Virus record (IMG/VR): IMGVR_UViG_3300043411_000740
Coordinates: 1 to 39,758 of that record
Source: a virus
Length of the DNA stretch: 39,758 nucleotides
Direction: 5' to 3' (one strand)
Below the pieces are notes generated by a model, which made no database searches, was not told the origin of the DNA, and was given only the letters and a program-made list of their open reading frames with translations. Below, in pieces: positions 30,657 to 39,047 of this stretch. Numbering within the stretch: the stretch's first letter is position 1; each line of letters opens with the position of its first letter. Position numbers and translations under genes: made by a program.

Positions 30657-30698
30657 CCCGGTATCAACTAAGTAACTACGACTTGAGATTGACCCGGG
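30657..30698. repeat. GC-rich inverted repeat after the holin-like gene
   Basis: CCCGG-TA-TCAA (30657-30667) pairs with TTGA-CCCGGG (30689-30698), with a 21-base loop. On the plus strand it is followed by TTTTT, so as a terminator it would best stop plus-strand transcripts, for which no gene is seen. On the minus strand it could still slow polymerase after the lysis genes. Confidence 0.35.
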
Positions 30699-30705
30699 TT
30701 TTTCA

Positions 30706-30987
30706 TTACTTCACTCCGGTTGTGTCTACTCCAAATGCTGTTTGCCTCAATGCTGACTTCTCGTAATAGGTCTTGTAAACTGTTTGAGCCGCCGCAAATA
30801 TGATTGAGCCACTTGTGAGAATATCGCCCGCGTTTAGCTTTCCAATGTTCAAAATTGCACCGAGTACCAAACACACTCCCATGCTTACAAAGTATCTGAG
30901 TTGGGTATTGGCAATTTTTCGATTGAGTATGTCAATCAAGAATGGCATAAATGCTCCGGCAACTAATTCGATTATTTTTGGGTCCAT
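30706..30987 (-). CDS. Holin-like membrane protein
   Basis: A 93-residue protein with about three hydrophobic segments (roughly 5-21, 30-48 and 54-70) and a polar C-terminus, ending the lysis module. The size, the acidic start, the amphipathic spacing (DILNRKIANTQLRYFVSMGVCLVLGAIL) and a strong AAGGAGGTGAC ribosome site fit a phage holin that opens the membrane for the endolysin. No specific holin family can be named. Confidence 0.65.
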   Translation of the reverse strand: MDPKIIELVAGAFMPFLIDILNRKIANTQLRYFVSMGVCLVLGAILNIGKLNAGDILTSGSIIFAAAQTVYKTYYEKSALRQTAFGVDTTGVK

Positions 30988-31509
30988 TTAATTTGTCACC
31001 TCCTTTTTAACATCAATTTGTAATTGCTTAATGTCACTATTCTGTTTTTTCTCTTGTTTTGTGTCTGACTTCAATACTATCTGAAAATCTGGGGTTTCAT
31101 AGTGGGCGTAAATATCTCTTATGCCAAAGATTGTGTGCTTCAAATCATTATTTATGTGGTAAGTTCCGGGGTCAACATAAAGTGGTATCGGTGTTTTTAT
31201 CTCTTTTATGTGGCAACCAATCGTTTTGTCGCCTGATTGCTCCTGAGCCAAATTGTAAACATAGTGGTTAATCAATTGCCTTGTGGCATAAGCCGGCACA
31301 TCGTAATATTTGCAAAACTTAACCTCAAACTTAGCTATTCCACCCTGCTCAACCACCGGGGTTGTCATTCTCACATCACTCACCTCGACCACCTTGAATG
31401 GGTAAATCATTATTGTCCAAAAAGCGATGTTGATTATATTAAGAATAACGACAAAAAAAAGTATTATTTTCATATGACTTTTGTGCTTCTTGGATTTGGC
31501 ATTTTTCAT
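30988..31509 (-). CDS. Membrane-anchored protein of the lysis module
   Basis: A 173-residue protein: basic N-terminus, one membrane segment at about 14-37 (KIILFFVVILNIINIAFWTIMIY), then an outside beta-rich domain (about 45-150) with two Cys residues (KFCKYYD and IGCHIKE) and a charged tail. It lies between two small membrane proteins of the lysis module with overlaps. A spanin- or antiholin-like role is possible but no motif proves it. Confidence 0.6.
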   Translation of the reverse strand: MKNAKSKKHKSHMKIILFFVVILNIINIAFWTIMIYPFKVVEVSDVRMTTPVVEQGGIAKFEVKFCKYYDVPAYATRQLINHYVYNLAQEQSGDKTIGCHIKEIKTPIPLYVDPGTYHINNDLKHTIFGIRDIYAHYETPDFQIVLKSDTKQEKKQNSDIKQLQIDVKKEVTN

Positions 31510-31715
31510 TTTTGCACTACTTTTGAAATAAGCGCTCCAAATACGGCAACTATAATCATACCAACTAAACCAAAGACAATACCCCTGACAAGTGCAAAAT
31601 CATCCTTGGTCACAAAGTCAATCAATCTTTTTTCGATTGATGTTATACGCGTTTCTTTATATTCCAAGTTTTGGTTTATAAGCGCGATTTCGGTGTTTGT
31701 GTCACTTTTGGCCAT
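31506..31715 (-). CDS. XhlA-like small membrane protein
   Basis: A 69-residue protein: a helical, coiled-coil N-terminus (about 1-42, NTEIALINQNLEYKETRITSIEKRL) followed by one C-terminal membrane segment (about 45-65, RGIVFGLVGMIIVAVFGALI). This order, and the place directly after the lytic enzyme, match the hemolysin XhlA / holin-accessory group. It probably helps position or activate the holin. Its start overlaps the peptidase gene by 14 bases. Confidence 0.7.
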   Translation of the reverse strand: MAKSDTNTEIALINQNLEYKETRITSIEKRLIDFVTKDDFALVRGIVFGLVGMIIVAVFGALISKVVQK

Positions 31716-32787
31716 ATTGGGTTAGTTTGTCCTTAACCCATTGTACCAATTTTTGCAGTATACCAACAACTTCCACATCTGATTTTAGTTGTGCAATCTC
31801 CAAATCCCTTAATCCAACCTGTTTTTGAGCTTCCCTCAACATACCCTCGACCTCGTCAATCCTAGCCAAATATGACCCCTTTAGTTTTTCAATGTCTGGG
31901 AGGCTTGATTTTAGGGCTATGTATTCGTCCTTTGCCTGTTTTAGCTCTCTTTGGCACTCTCCGAGTGTGTTTGCTAATTTGTCCTTTTGGTTCTGTATCT
32001 CCTGAGTGGCCGTTGCTTTGTCGGCAACCGCCTGTTTTAGTTGGTTTTCGAGGTCGGTTTGCCTGCTTTTTATCCCTGCAATGACCGTCTGTACATCTTC
32101 AAATAGGGTACCATTGGGGTCTGCTCCTGGCTTCAAATAATTAACCGTTTTGTGCCATTGGTCGTGGTTTTTCAAATACAGGTCATAATGCTCCTTGAGT
32201 ATTGGTATCATTTCTCCGCCGTATTTGGGTTTTGGACCGGTACAAATTACATAGCTCTCAATCGTGGTGCGAGCGCCGGGCTTAAACCATCCCAAATAAT
32301 CCTTGAGTGAGCGCAATTTGCCACCCAATGGGTCGGCAATGGTCAAATTGTTCTCATCTGATGGGTCATAATCGACGACTACGACAAAATGGCTGTCATA
32401 GTCAACATCCTTGGGGTTTACATCAATCCCGATAATCACCGGGTAATTATTGTCTAGGCCGCTTTTAATCTCTGCAAATTGCACATCTGTGAGCTTTGAT
32501 GGGGTACTTGTCCTTGGCTCCTTAATGTCACCATAGACCAAATTGACACCTCCGGGTACATAGTTGCCACCACCTTGGAAACCCTTGGCTCCTAGTATTT
32601 TTAGTGCTTCGTTGAGCCGTTTTGGGTCGGTATCTTTGCCAAAGTATCGGCACACCATGGCAAATGAGGTCACTAAACATCCATAGTTGTACATATTGAA
32701 TGGTAGTGCGGTGTTAAAACCTAGCATATCCCCTGACCACCTACTATCCATCTGCGAGTAGAGTATTGGTAAGTTTACTTTTGCCAT
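31702..32787 (-). CDS. C39-like peptidase with coiled-coil tail (probable endolysin)
   Basis: A 361-residue protein. The N-terminal 180 residues are a peptidase C39-like (papain fold) domain: Gln12 in YSQMDSRW, catalytic Cys37 in YNYGCLVTSFAMV, His133 in DSHFVVVVDYD and Asp152 in IADPLGG. Residues 230-330 form a long coiled coil (heptad-spaced Leu/Ile/Val) and the end is amphipathic. No signal peptide. Position after the tail-tip gene and before the holin-like genes suggests it cuts peptidoglycan cross-links as endolysin. A virion-bound role is also possible. No wall-binding domain is recognised; the coiled coil may replace it. Confidence 0.82.
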   Translation of the reverse strand: MAKVNLPILYSQMDSRWSGDMLGFNTALPFNMYNYGCLVTSFAMVCRYFGKDTDPKRLNEALKILGAKGFQGGGNYVPGGVNLVYGDIKEPRTSTPSKLTDVQFAEIKSGLDNNYPVIIGIDVNPKDVDYDSHFVVVVDYDPSDENNLTIADPLGGKLRSLKDYLGWFKPGARTTIESYVICTGPKPKYGGEMIPILKEHYDLYLKNHDQWHKTVNYLKPGADPNGTLFEDVQTVIAGIKSRQTDLENQLKQAVADKATATQEIQNQKDKLANTLGECQRELKQAKDEYIALKSSLPDIEKLKGSYLARIDEVEGMLREAQKQVGLRDLEIAQLKSDVEVVGILQKLVQWVKDKLTQYGQK

Positions 32788-32810
32788 ATTTTTATAAATT
32801 TATAATTGTT

Positions 32811-33998
32811 TTAGTCAAAGAAAAACATTGCGGGTGCCATATTTGCAATAAGTTTTGGGTCTTGGGCAACACTTGCTGATGGGTTGGTTGTGCCTGTCAA
32901 AAGTGAGCCATAATTTAATCTAATTCGGCCAACACCTCCCGGTGTAGCATTTGGGTAATAGGTTCCGGGGGTTGCTGTCACTAAATTAGTACCAAAAGCA
33001 CCGCGCTCGCAATTTATAAGTATTGAGCCACCGGCACCTGAGCCACCACTTACTCCATTGTTGCCATAACCAATTCCACCATTAGCTGTAATGCTTCCAC
33101 TTGCTCCAAAAGCCACCTCTCTTGCCCAAATAACCCAAGCACCTCCACCACTTCCACCCGTCCAAATTCCACCTCCTGAGCTTGACCCTTTTGGTCCACC
33201 ACCACCACCACCAAGATGTAATGAGGTCAATTCTGCATTTCCTGCGTCGCTTGCACCACCACCACCACCATCCGGCGCCCAATCTGAGCCTAAACCGTTA
33301 CCACCTCCGGCACCACATAAGCTATTTGTCCAACCGGCACCTCCACCATTCCATATTGCATTTCGTTGTTCTGCTCCCGTATAACCCAAGTAAGAGCTAC
33401 CACCAACTGCGGCCGCACTTCCATCTGTTGAATTAGCACCACCGATATGTCCGCCTGACGGGGCATTATCATACCACCACTTAAAATGGTTCCATTCGTC
33501 AATTCCACCACGGTCACTACTTGAAATATACCCTTGGTACCCATTTTGGCTTAGATTGTAGTTAATGGTCAATTTATTGCGTACGGCAATAATGTTGATA
33601 CCACCAAAAGCGTTTTTGCTTGAGGTCGCGACTGAGGCACCATATGATTTGCCACTTATTGCCGAGCCAATAGTGAGGTCAAGATATTCCGGCACTTTTA
33701 CCACCTGCGCACCTGTACCATAAGTCCTAGACAATGAGGCCTCGGCAACAATTGAAGTTGTGCCACCACCTGACGACACAATAAATGGCTCCCAATTGGG
33801 GTCATAAATACCGGCCGCTCCATATGTCTGGTGAATTGCCGCCAAATCCCCATTACTTAAAATTGCACTTCCCAATGTAATATTTGCACCTGAGCTTGTG
33901 GCGTATGTGCGAGTATTCGGGTCTGATGTAATAGTTGACTGAGCCGTACCCCGTCCAAATGGTCGGCCCGGCATTATGTCGTATAGTTGTATTCCCAT
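32811..33998 (-). CDS. Glycine-rich tail fibre or tip protein
   Basis: A 395-residue protein. The N-terminal 100 residues look like an attachment domain (GIQLYDIMPGRPFGRGTAQSTI). The middle contains dense Gly runs (for example GGGGGASDAG and HLGGGGGGPKGSSSGGG), the composition of polyglycine-II adhesin tips. The end (TPGTYYPNATPGGVGRIRLNYG) is a common closing element of such phage proteins. It probably contacts the host receptor. It lies between the small fibre genes and the peptidase. Confidence 0.7.
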   Translation of the reverse strand: MGIQLYDIMPGRPFGRGTAQSTITSDPNTRTYATSSGANITLGSAILSNGDLAAIHQTYGAAGIYDPNWEPFIVSSGGGTTSIVAEASLSRTYGTGAQVVKVPEYLDLTIGSAISGKSYGASVATSSKNAFGGINIIAVRNKLTINYNLSQNGYQGYISSSDRGGIDEWNHFKWWYDNAPSGGHIGGANSTDGSAAAVGGSSYLGYTGAEQRNAIWNGGGAGWTNSLCGAGGGNGLGSDWAPDGGGGGASDAGNAELTSLHLGGGGGGPKGSSSGGGIWTGGSGGGAWVIWAREVAFGASGSITANGGIGYGNNGVSGGSGAGGSILINCERGAFGTNLVTATPGTYYPNATPGGVGRIRLNYGSLLTGTTNPSASVAQDPKLIANMAPAMFFFD

Positions 33999-34001
33999 AT
34001 T

Positions 34002-34406
34002 TTATGAACTTTGACCAATTACAAAACCAAGATAAGTATTCGAGGCAATGCAAATGAATCCAAAAGTATCATATTTACTTGCGGTTACAGTCAAGGTCGG
34101 TACAACGTTGTATGGCCAAGAAATACCAGCAAACCAAGTTGGTATTCTAGTCCCTACGGCGTCCTGCTTCAAAACTAAAACAAATCTTTGACCAATAGCG
34201 ACGTTGCTCACGGCCAAGGTTCTATTACCGGCTAGGGTTACCGTTCTGACGTTGCCTTTTGTTTGGTCTGAAAAATCAAATGTTACAGTTGCCCCATCGG
34301 TTTCGGTGCCATAAATACCGGCGCCGGTAAGCCAATCTTTTCGCAAGTTGTTGAACTGCAAAGCTGTTGCGTTTGTTCCTGCTGTTACATCGGTGCTACT
34401 TGTCAT
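34002..34406 (-). CDS. Small fibre-associated beta protein
   Basis: A 134-residue beta-rich protein (NVRTVTLAGNRTLAVSNVAIGQRFVLVLKQDAVGTRIPTWF), of the type seen in phage fibre tips where the repeated TVTL..NRTL..SN pattern forms a beta prism or sandwich. It ends three bases before the Gly-rich gene. TATAAT lies exactly six bases before the ATG, with TTGGGA 18 bases further up, so a leaderless transcript is plausible. Confidence 0.65.
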   Translation of the reverse strand: MTSSTDVTAGTNATALQFNNLRKDWLTGAGIYGTETDGATVTFDFSDQTKGNVRTVTLAGNRTLAVSNVAIGQRFVLVLKQDAVGTRIPTWFAGISWPYNVVPTLTVTASKYDTFGFICIASNTYLGFVIGQSS

Positions 34407-34420
34407 GTTTTAATTATAAA

Positions 34421-34915
34421 CTAGCCTATTGTAATATCCCAACTAAGGGTCAATGTGTCACTGGCCGACTTAACTCTGTTTATGGCTAATTTTGAAAAAA
34501 GAGTGCCACTGTTGGCGGTTGCTGAGGCTGAGTCACCAAATAAACCACATTCTCTCAAGGTTCCGTTGGCTTCTGCTGTGGTAAAAAATGTTTGGAAAGT
34601 AGCAACTTTACCGCTCGAGCTTCGGACACTAATTAGCTTCCTAAAAATCTCGGTGGTTAGGGTTGTATCTGCCAAAGTAGCGGCAACAACGCTTGTGCCT
34701 ACTGCGCAATAAGTAATAATCCCTTGGTTGTTCGTTTCAACGCCACTTAGTGCTGAGGCGATTGAATTTTTACCGACGGTAACAAAAGTGTTGTCTATCC
34801 TATCTTTTGATTTTATTCGACCTCTAAAATACGCCTTTTTACCACTCTTGGTATACCCCTCGCGAAGTACGATAGTACAGGCTCCTTTTGGTTTCATAAT
34901 ATCGTTTACTTTCAT
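34421..34915 (-). CDS. Tail or baseplate-associated protein
   Basis: A 164-residue protein whose C-terminal half follows a pattern I associate with small tail-tip proteins of siphophages (LTTEIFRKLIS, then FQTFFTTAEANGTLRECGLFGDS and a final TLTLSWDITIG strand). The N-terminal half is basic. It probably forms part of the tail tip. TATAATTAAAAC stands just before the ATG, identical to the region before the 134-residue gene. Confidence 0.65.
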   Translation of the reverse strand: MKVNDIMKPKGACTIVLREGYTKSGKKAYFRGRIKSKDRIDNTFVTVGKNSIASALSGVETNNQGIITYCAVGTSVVAATLADTTLTTEIFRKLISVRSSSGKVATFQTFFTTAEANGTLRECGLFGDSASATANSGTLFSKLAINRVKSASDTLTLSWDITIG

Positions 34916-34922
34916 GTTTTAA

Positions 34923-35414
34923 TTATACATTTTTGACACTCTTTCCGTAAGTTTCTGTACCCTTATGGCATTTATGGCACAAAGTACGACCGTTTTTAAC
35001 CTCCCACAATGGCTTGTATTTCATACATTTACTATAATCATTATCGCATTTTTTGATATAAATGGCTTTTTGTACAATATGGTCTGCTTGCAACTTGTTC
35101 CCCCTATATCCACATAGGACACAAGTATAGTTATCTCTTTCAAAAACGGTAGCTCTCCAATTTCTATATTTTCGAGTTCTTTTTATCCTCTCTAGCAATG
35201 GACTAACTCTGCCAATCTTGTCATAGTGATTTTTTCTGGATTGTTGAATTTTTGCCGTTCTCTCTGGGGTATGGTATAAACTACCGTTTTTTCTTTTGCT
35301 TTCAATTATTTTCTGCACATGTACATCAGTAAAACGTTTCCCTTTGTTACTGGGTGGTTTAATGCCTTTTCTTTTTAGAGTTTCTGATATTTTTTTCCTT
35401 GTTAAAATGTCCAC
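34923..35414 (-). CDS. HNH homing endonuclease with NUMOD-like region
   Basis: About 163 residues from the GTG at 35414; an upstream TTG at 35432 would add six. The N-terminal basic part (TRKKISETLKRKGIKPPSNKGKRF, then KIIESKRKNGS) resembles NUMOD3-type DNA-binding repeats. The C-terminal HNH unit is CVLCGYRGNKLQADHIVQKA, then NGRTLCHKCHKGTETYG. It separates the hub and tail-tip genes. A TACAAT box lies six bases before the GTG, but no good -35 is seen. Confidence 0.88.
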   Translation of the reverse strand: MDILTRKKISETLKRKGIKPPSNKGKRFTDVHVQKIIESKRKNGSLYHTPERTAKIQQSRKNHYDKIGRVSPLLERIKRTRKYRNWRATVFERDNYTCVLCGYRGNKLQADHIVQKAIYIKKCDNDYSKCMKYKPLWEVKNGRTLCHKCHKGTETYGKSVKNV

Positions 35415-35432
35415 AACCCCATTGTAACACAA

Positions 35433-36866
35433 TTAGCCCCACTGGTATAAATTCCACCTTGCTCTAGTAACAGGGGTTGAGGTCAAGCTATCCGGGCACC
35501 AAGTAAAATATGGCCCGGTGCTGTCTATAGTAAGCGAGTCGGTCAAACTGTCGCTTAGCAAGCTGTCTTGAATACTAAGTAACTCATCTACCACCTCATC
35601 ATCGTCAAGCTCAATAAGGTTTTTATTAGCCTCAAGTAACTTGATTAAGAATTTAATAATTCCCATTGTCTTACTACTAGCTAAAAATACGTTGTAATAG
35701 AATACGCCACCACCGATTGATTTTGAGACAACTTTTTGAACCAAGTAGTCATCATTTACTCCGTATTCACTTAAATTGATGTTTATATACTGCCCTGACC
35801 TAAATCCCAAGGTGTGGGTGGTAAAACTGCCCTCAATGACTTCGTTGGCGTAGTCTGTGAGTTCTGCGCTGGCTCTGTCTCTGGCCGCTTGAGTTGTGTC
35901 AATACTTTTGTCAAAAATAGCAAATTCTTTTACTCCGTTGGCTAAAATACTGGCTGTGTCCTCGACTGCCACCAAAATTGGTATATCGTAGGTGTAGGTT
36001 AAAACGAGGGTGTCGGTAGTAGCTAGAATGGTAAGCCCATCGTCTTGGTCAATATATTTTTCCTGAAAATTTAGGTAGTAGTCAAAACCCGAGGTGTCGA
36101 CATTTTTAATACCCAAGGTTTTTGCCACGCCATTGACGGTTATTGTGCAATCGTGTGGCTTGTCTGGTAGTGGAAACTGTCGAGCAACACCGTCACCCTT
36201 AACTGAGTAGGTCGTGGGGTCACTTAGTTTTGTGCCACCTCTGACGTAAACACGATTTTTGAGCTGTGTGGTGTCTTTGCTTATTTGTAGGTTGGTATAG
36301 TCATTTGCTGAACTGTCTATGTCAAAAGGCGTTCCGGTCGTAGTCGTGGGGAAATAGTGAATATCTTTTGAGTAGTCAATATACCAATTCCTACCACTAA
36401 GCTCGCAAAGCCTCCTCATGGCTTGGCTTATTTGCTGATAATTAAATTTAATGGAGTTTATTGTTACGCCTGTGACAACGTTGGTTGTGGTTATGCCTAG
36501 ACCTACGCAATAGGTGTTTATAATGTCCGAGATAATAGTAGAGTCGGCGTCGTCTGAATAGCTTTTGTGGACTAAATAGCGGTCTAGGACGTAGGTATAA
36601 TCTGTACAATTTACCGAGTATTCCACTACCCCCAAACCCTGTTTTTTCATTGTCACCCCCACAATATAGCCACCAAATAAAATAGTGTCGTCGGCTAGGG
36701 TTATGATTATCTCGTCGTCCGTGTTTGGAGCACCTACGGCGTTCCGGTCAATCAATTTAAACTGGCAAGTATTTGCCTTATCGTTTATTGCGTCCTCAAC
36801 AACAATACTTTGGTTTATTACGTCTGCGGTTCTGTCTACTCCCGCAATTGTGATTGAATATGCCAT
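35433..36866 (-). CDS. Tail hub / baseplate-like protein
   Basis: A 477-residue protein directly after the tape measure, the position of the distal hub. The first 350 residues are the gpD/gp44-like hub type: an early TITIAGVDRTADV strand, then SEYSVNCTDYTYVLDR-like strands, an AMRRLCELSGRNWYIDYSKDIHYF segment and TTHTLGFRSGQYININLSEYGV. It would form the tail-tip ring through which DNA leaves. The C-terminal 100 residues carry an acidic Leu/Ser/Asp-rich stretch (DDDEVVDELLSIQDSLLSDSLTD). A separate distal tail (Dit) gene is not seen. Confidence 0.75.
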   Translation of the reverse strand: MAYSITIAGVDRTADVINQSIVVEDAINDKANTCQFKLIDRNAVGAPNTDDEIIITLADDTILFGGYIVGVTMKKQGLGVVEYSVNCTDYTYVLDRYLVHKSYSDDADSTIISDIINTYCVGLGITTTNVVTGVTINSIKFNYQQISQAMRRLCELSGRNWYIDYSKDIHYFPTTTTGTPFDIDSSANDYTNLQISKDTTQLKNRVYVRGGTKLSDPTTYSVKGDGVARQFPLPDKPHDCTITVNGVAKTLGIKNVDTSGFDYYLNFQEKYIDQDDGLTILATTDTLVLTYTYDIPILVAVEDTASILANGVKEFAIFDKSIDTTQAARDRASAELTDYANEVIEGSFTTHTLGFRSGQYININLSEYGVNDDYLVQKVVSKSIGGGVFYYNVFLASSKTMGIIKFLIKLLEANKNLIELDDDEVVDELLSIQDSLLSDSLTDSLTIDSTGPYFTWCPDSLTSTPVTRARWNLYQWG

Positions 36867-36868
36867 TT

Positions 36869-38362
36869 TTAAATTCTAAGGTTTCCTTGTAGCCTCTTAA
36901 TAAGTGAGTCACCCATCATTTCGGCCATTTGGTTTGCTCCGTATGTGTCGGCTATAAAAGCCCCTGCCATGTCTACCCTTATGACTAAATTGCTTGTTCT
37001 ATCTCCGCCGTTGGATACTGAGGCGCCGGCCATTGTGCCACTCACTGAGCCGGTCCAGTTGAGTCCACCCAAGGCTTCGTTTACCTTGTCTACACCATTG
37101 GTTACAATATCTACGACCGACGGTGAATGTCTTTTTGTAAAATCCAGTCTATCTTTAATCCAGTCGACTGCTTCCTGTATTCTCTTTTTAGCTTCATTAA
37201 ATGGCCACATAATCGCGTCTAAAACGCTACTGCCTATACTTCTGACTGTTGCAACTAGGCTATTCCACCCACTTACTACATGTGCCCATAAAGCAGTCGC
37301 AAAAGCCTTTACATCATCCCAATGTTTAATCAACCAAATTCCGGCGGCGATTAAACCAAATATTGCTACTACTACCCAAGCAATCGGGTTAAATGCCAAA
37401 AAAGCCAAAGCGGTTCCCAAGGTTCCAACTACAGTGATAACGGTCGACAATCCAGTAACTAAAAATCCTAAAATAACAAGTAGTGGACCAATTACTGTAA
37501 TTACCCCAAGTATTATTAATATTGTGGTCTTTTGTGCTTCGCTTAATGATGTAAACCATTGGACAACTTGAGTCAACATATCGACAACTTGAGCCAATAT
37601 AGGGTTAATTAGTTGTCCAAATGAAACTTTAAGAGTTGTCATGCTTTGCTCAAGTTCAGCCTGTTTATCAATTAAACTACCATGAAATCTCTCGGCACTC
37701 CCCATTGTGAGGTTGGTTAAGTCAATCATGCCTCGATACTTGGCCATCTCATCGGTAATGGTATTTGCGGCTACACCACTGGCAATCAACGCTGTTCTTC
37801 CTTTATCTATAATATTTATAAAATTTTCGTTTATACCAGATAAGTTACCAATCGCCGAGTTATTGGTTGTGTAAGCAAAAGATAAGTTTTCCACTGCCTG
37901 TGCAAGTGTGATTGACGACGATTTTCCCGTTATAGCCTCATTAGTAAACCTTTTCATTAGGTCGGTTGCTTGGTCTAGGTTCAAACCAGACTTCAATAGA
38001 TTTTGCAGTCCTGCCGCCGCCGGACCAACACCAATTCGCAACTCTTTACCAAGTGCCTGAGCTGACTCTTTGGCTTTTTCGCCACTTACTCCAAATCTTT
38101 CGGAAATAATATCAAGAGTCGTCAATGAGCGCTCGAGATTATTGGCTTGTTCTGACGAGTCTTTTAAAAACATGGTAAGACCAGCTCCAACAACGGTGGA
38201 AACAAGGGTCATATTTTTACCAAAATCTGTGAGTTTTGAGCCAACAGTTTGAAGTTTGGCTTGGAAATTTTCGGCTGATTTTTCAACCTGCTTCATTCCG
38301 TCTCGAAAGCCAGAAATATCCGCTGTGACTGTGGCTACAACACTACCGATTGAAAAAGACAT
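36869..38362 (-). CDS. Tail tape measure protein
   Basis: A 497-residue protein with the standard tape-measure plan: a long helical N-terminus (VEKSAENFQAKLQTVGSKLTDFGKNM), a helical repeat core (QALGKELRIGVGPAAAGLQNLL), a hydrophobic central stretch with several membrane-like segments (about 275-345) and a Gly/Ser/Thr-rich end. At about 1.5 angstroms per residue it predicts a tail near 75 nm. It sets tail length and may contact the host membrane during DNA entry. It follows the chaperones, an HNH gene and a small membrane protein. Confidence 0.92.
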   Translation of the reverse strand: MSFSIGSVVATVTADISGFRDGMKQVEKSAENFQAKLQTVGSKLTDFGKNMTLVSTVVGAGLTMFLKDSSEQANNLERSLTTLDIISERFGVSGEKAKESAQALGKELRIGVGPAAAGLQNLLKSGLNLDQATDLMKRFTNEAITGKSSSITLAQAVENLSFAYTTNNSAIGNLSGINENFINIIDKGRTALIASGVAANTITDEMAKYRGMIDLTNLTMGSAERFHGSLIDKQAELEQSMTTLKVSFGQLINPILAQVVDMLTQVVQWFTSLSEAQKTTILIILGVITVIGPLLVILGFLVTGLSTVITVVGTLGTALAFLAFNPIAWVVVAIFGLIAAGIWLIKHWDDVKAFATALWAHVVSGWNSLVATVRSIGSSVLDAIMWPFNEAKKRIQEAVDWIKDRLDFTKRHSPSVVDIVTNGVDKVNEALGGLNWTGSVSGTMAGASVSNGGDRTSNLVIRVDMAGAFIADTYGANQMAEMMGDSLIKRLQGNLRI

Positions 38363-38365
38363 AAT

Positions 38366-38554
38366 TTATTTTAGCATTTTTACCGATACCTTATTGAATA
38401 TTTTAACTGCGACTGTGAGTATTGAGACTAAAAATATAAATCCACCCAATATAGCCATAACCAATCCCAATAATGGTATCCAAAAAAAACTTATCATACC
38501 AAGTCCCAATAAAGCTAAAAATACCAAATCTTTGTTTGTAGGTTCCTTTTTCAT
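38366..38554 (-). CDS. Small two-segment membrane protein
   Basis: A 62-residue protein with two hydrophobic segments (DLVFLALLGLGMISFFWIPLL and GLVMAILGGFIFLVSILTVAV). A full AAAGGAGGTG ribosome site precedes the ATG, which overlaps the HNH stop. It lies between the HNH gene and the tape measure. Function unknown; it may have arrived with the HNH gene or take part in DNA entry or superinfection exclusion. Confidence 0.65.
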   Translation of the reverse strand: MKKEPTNKDLVFLALLGLGMISFFWIPLLGLVMAILGGFIFLVSILTVAVKIFNKVSVKMLK

Positions 38555-39012
38555 TAAATAACACCTCCTTTCTCTTTTCTAGTAGCCCAACCCCTTTGAG
38601 CTATTTTGTCATATTTATTGTGACAAGATGGACATAAAGACATAAAATCAGACACATCTCTTTTATATTGACCAGAAATATTTGCCCAATGGTATCTTGT
38701 TGAGGTGTGTTTTTTGTCGTATGAGCAATAAATAGCCTTGCCGACCTGTCTAGCTAACCAATAATGGAGAGCACTATAACTAGCAAAATCACCTTTCCAT
38801 TTATAGTGTTTTTCTCCTAAATTGTGGCCTAGAGATAGGCCGTCCATGTTCAACTTACTCTTTTGCTCTTTTGTATATTTAACTCCTTTATTCCAAGGTA
38901 CATGACCCATCATTGATGTTTTTTTACAGTCATAAGAGCAAAACTTAAAAGTCTTTGCTCTATAAGGTCGGACGTCTTTACTTTTACCGCAATTAGTACA
39001 TTTCAATATCAT
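38554..39012 (-). CDS. HNH homing endonuclease with zinc ribbon
   Basis: A 152-residue protein: a zinc ribbon (LKCTNCGKSKDVRP...FKFCSYDCKK), a NUMOD-like basic middle (GHVPWNKGVKYTKEQKSKL) and an HNH-type end (TRYHWANISGQYKRDVSDFMSLCPSCHNKYDK) with the His, Asn and Cys-pair/His residues. It interrupts the space between the tail chaperones and the tape measure. It carries its own strong promoter with the ATG six bases after the -10 box, so it can be expressed apart from the late operon. Confidence 0.88.
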   Translation of the reverse strand: MILKCTNCGKSKDVRPYRAKTFKFCSYDCKKTSMMGHVPWNKGVKYTKEQKSKLNMDGLSLGHNLGEKHYKWKGDFASYSALHYWLARQVGKAIYCSYDKKHTSTRYHWANISGQYKRDVSDFMSLCPSCHNKYDKIAQRGWATRKEKGGVI

Positions 39013-39018
39013 AACTAC

Positions 39019-39047
39019 ATGGTACTATCATAGTTCCGTATTGTCAA
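39019..39047 (-). promoter_or_regulatory. Sigma-70 promoter of the HNH gene
   Basis: TTGACA (39047-39042), 17 bases, TACCAT (39024-39019), then six bases to the ATG at 39012. It overlaps the end of the tail chaperone frame. Confidence 0.75.

Noticed and set aside
30668-30874. A 68-codon frame overlapping the holin-like gene
   Set aside because: It overlaps a better supported gene and shows no family pattern; only a 12-codon tail extends beyond it.
32789-32817. A TTGACT box with TATAAA before the C39 peptidase gene
   Set aside because: The -35 lies at the end of the upstream coding sequence and the -10 is only three bases before the ATG, which does not fit either promoter layout seen elsewhere.
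33091-33384. Pro-rich and His-rich plus-strand frames
   Set aside because: They are reflections of the Gly-rich coding sequence of the tail-tip gene and have no start signals.
36945-37571. A 208-codon plus-strand frame
   Set aside because: It is antisense to the tape measure gene and has low-complexity composition.
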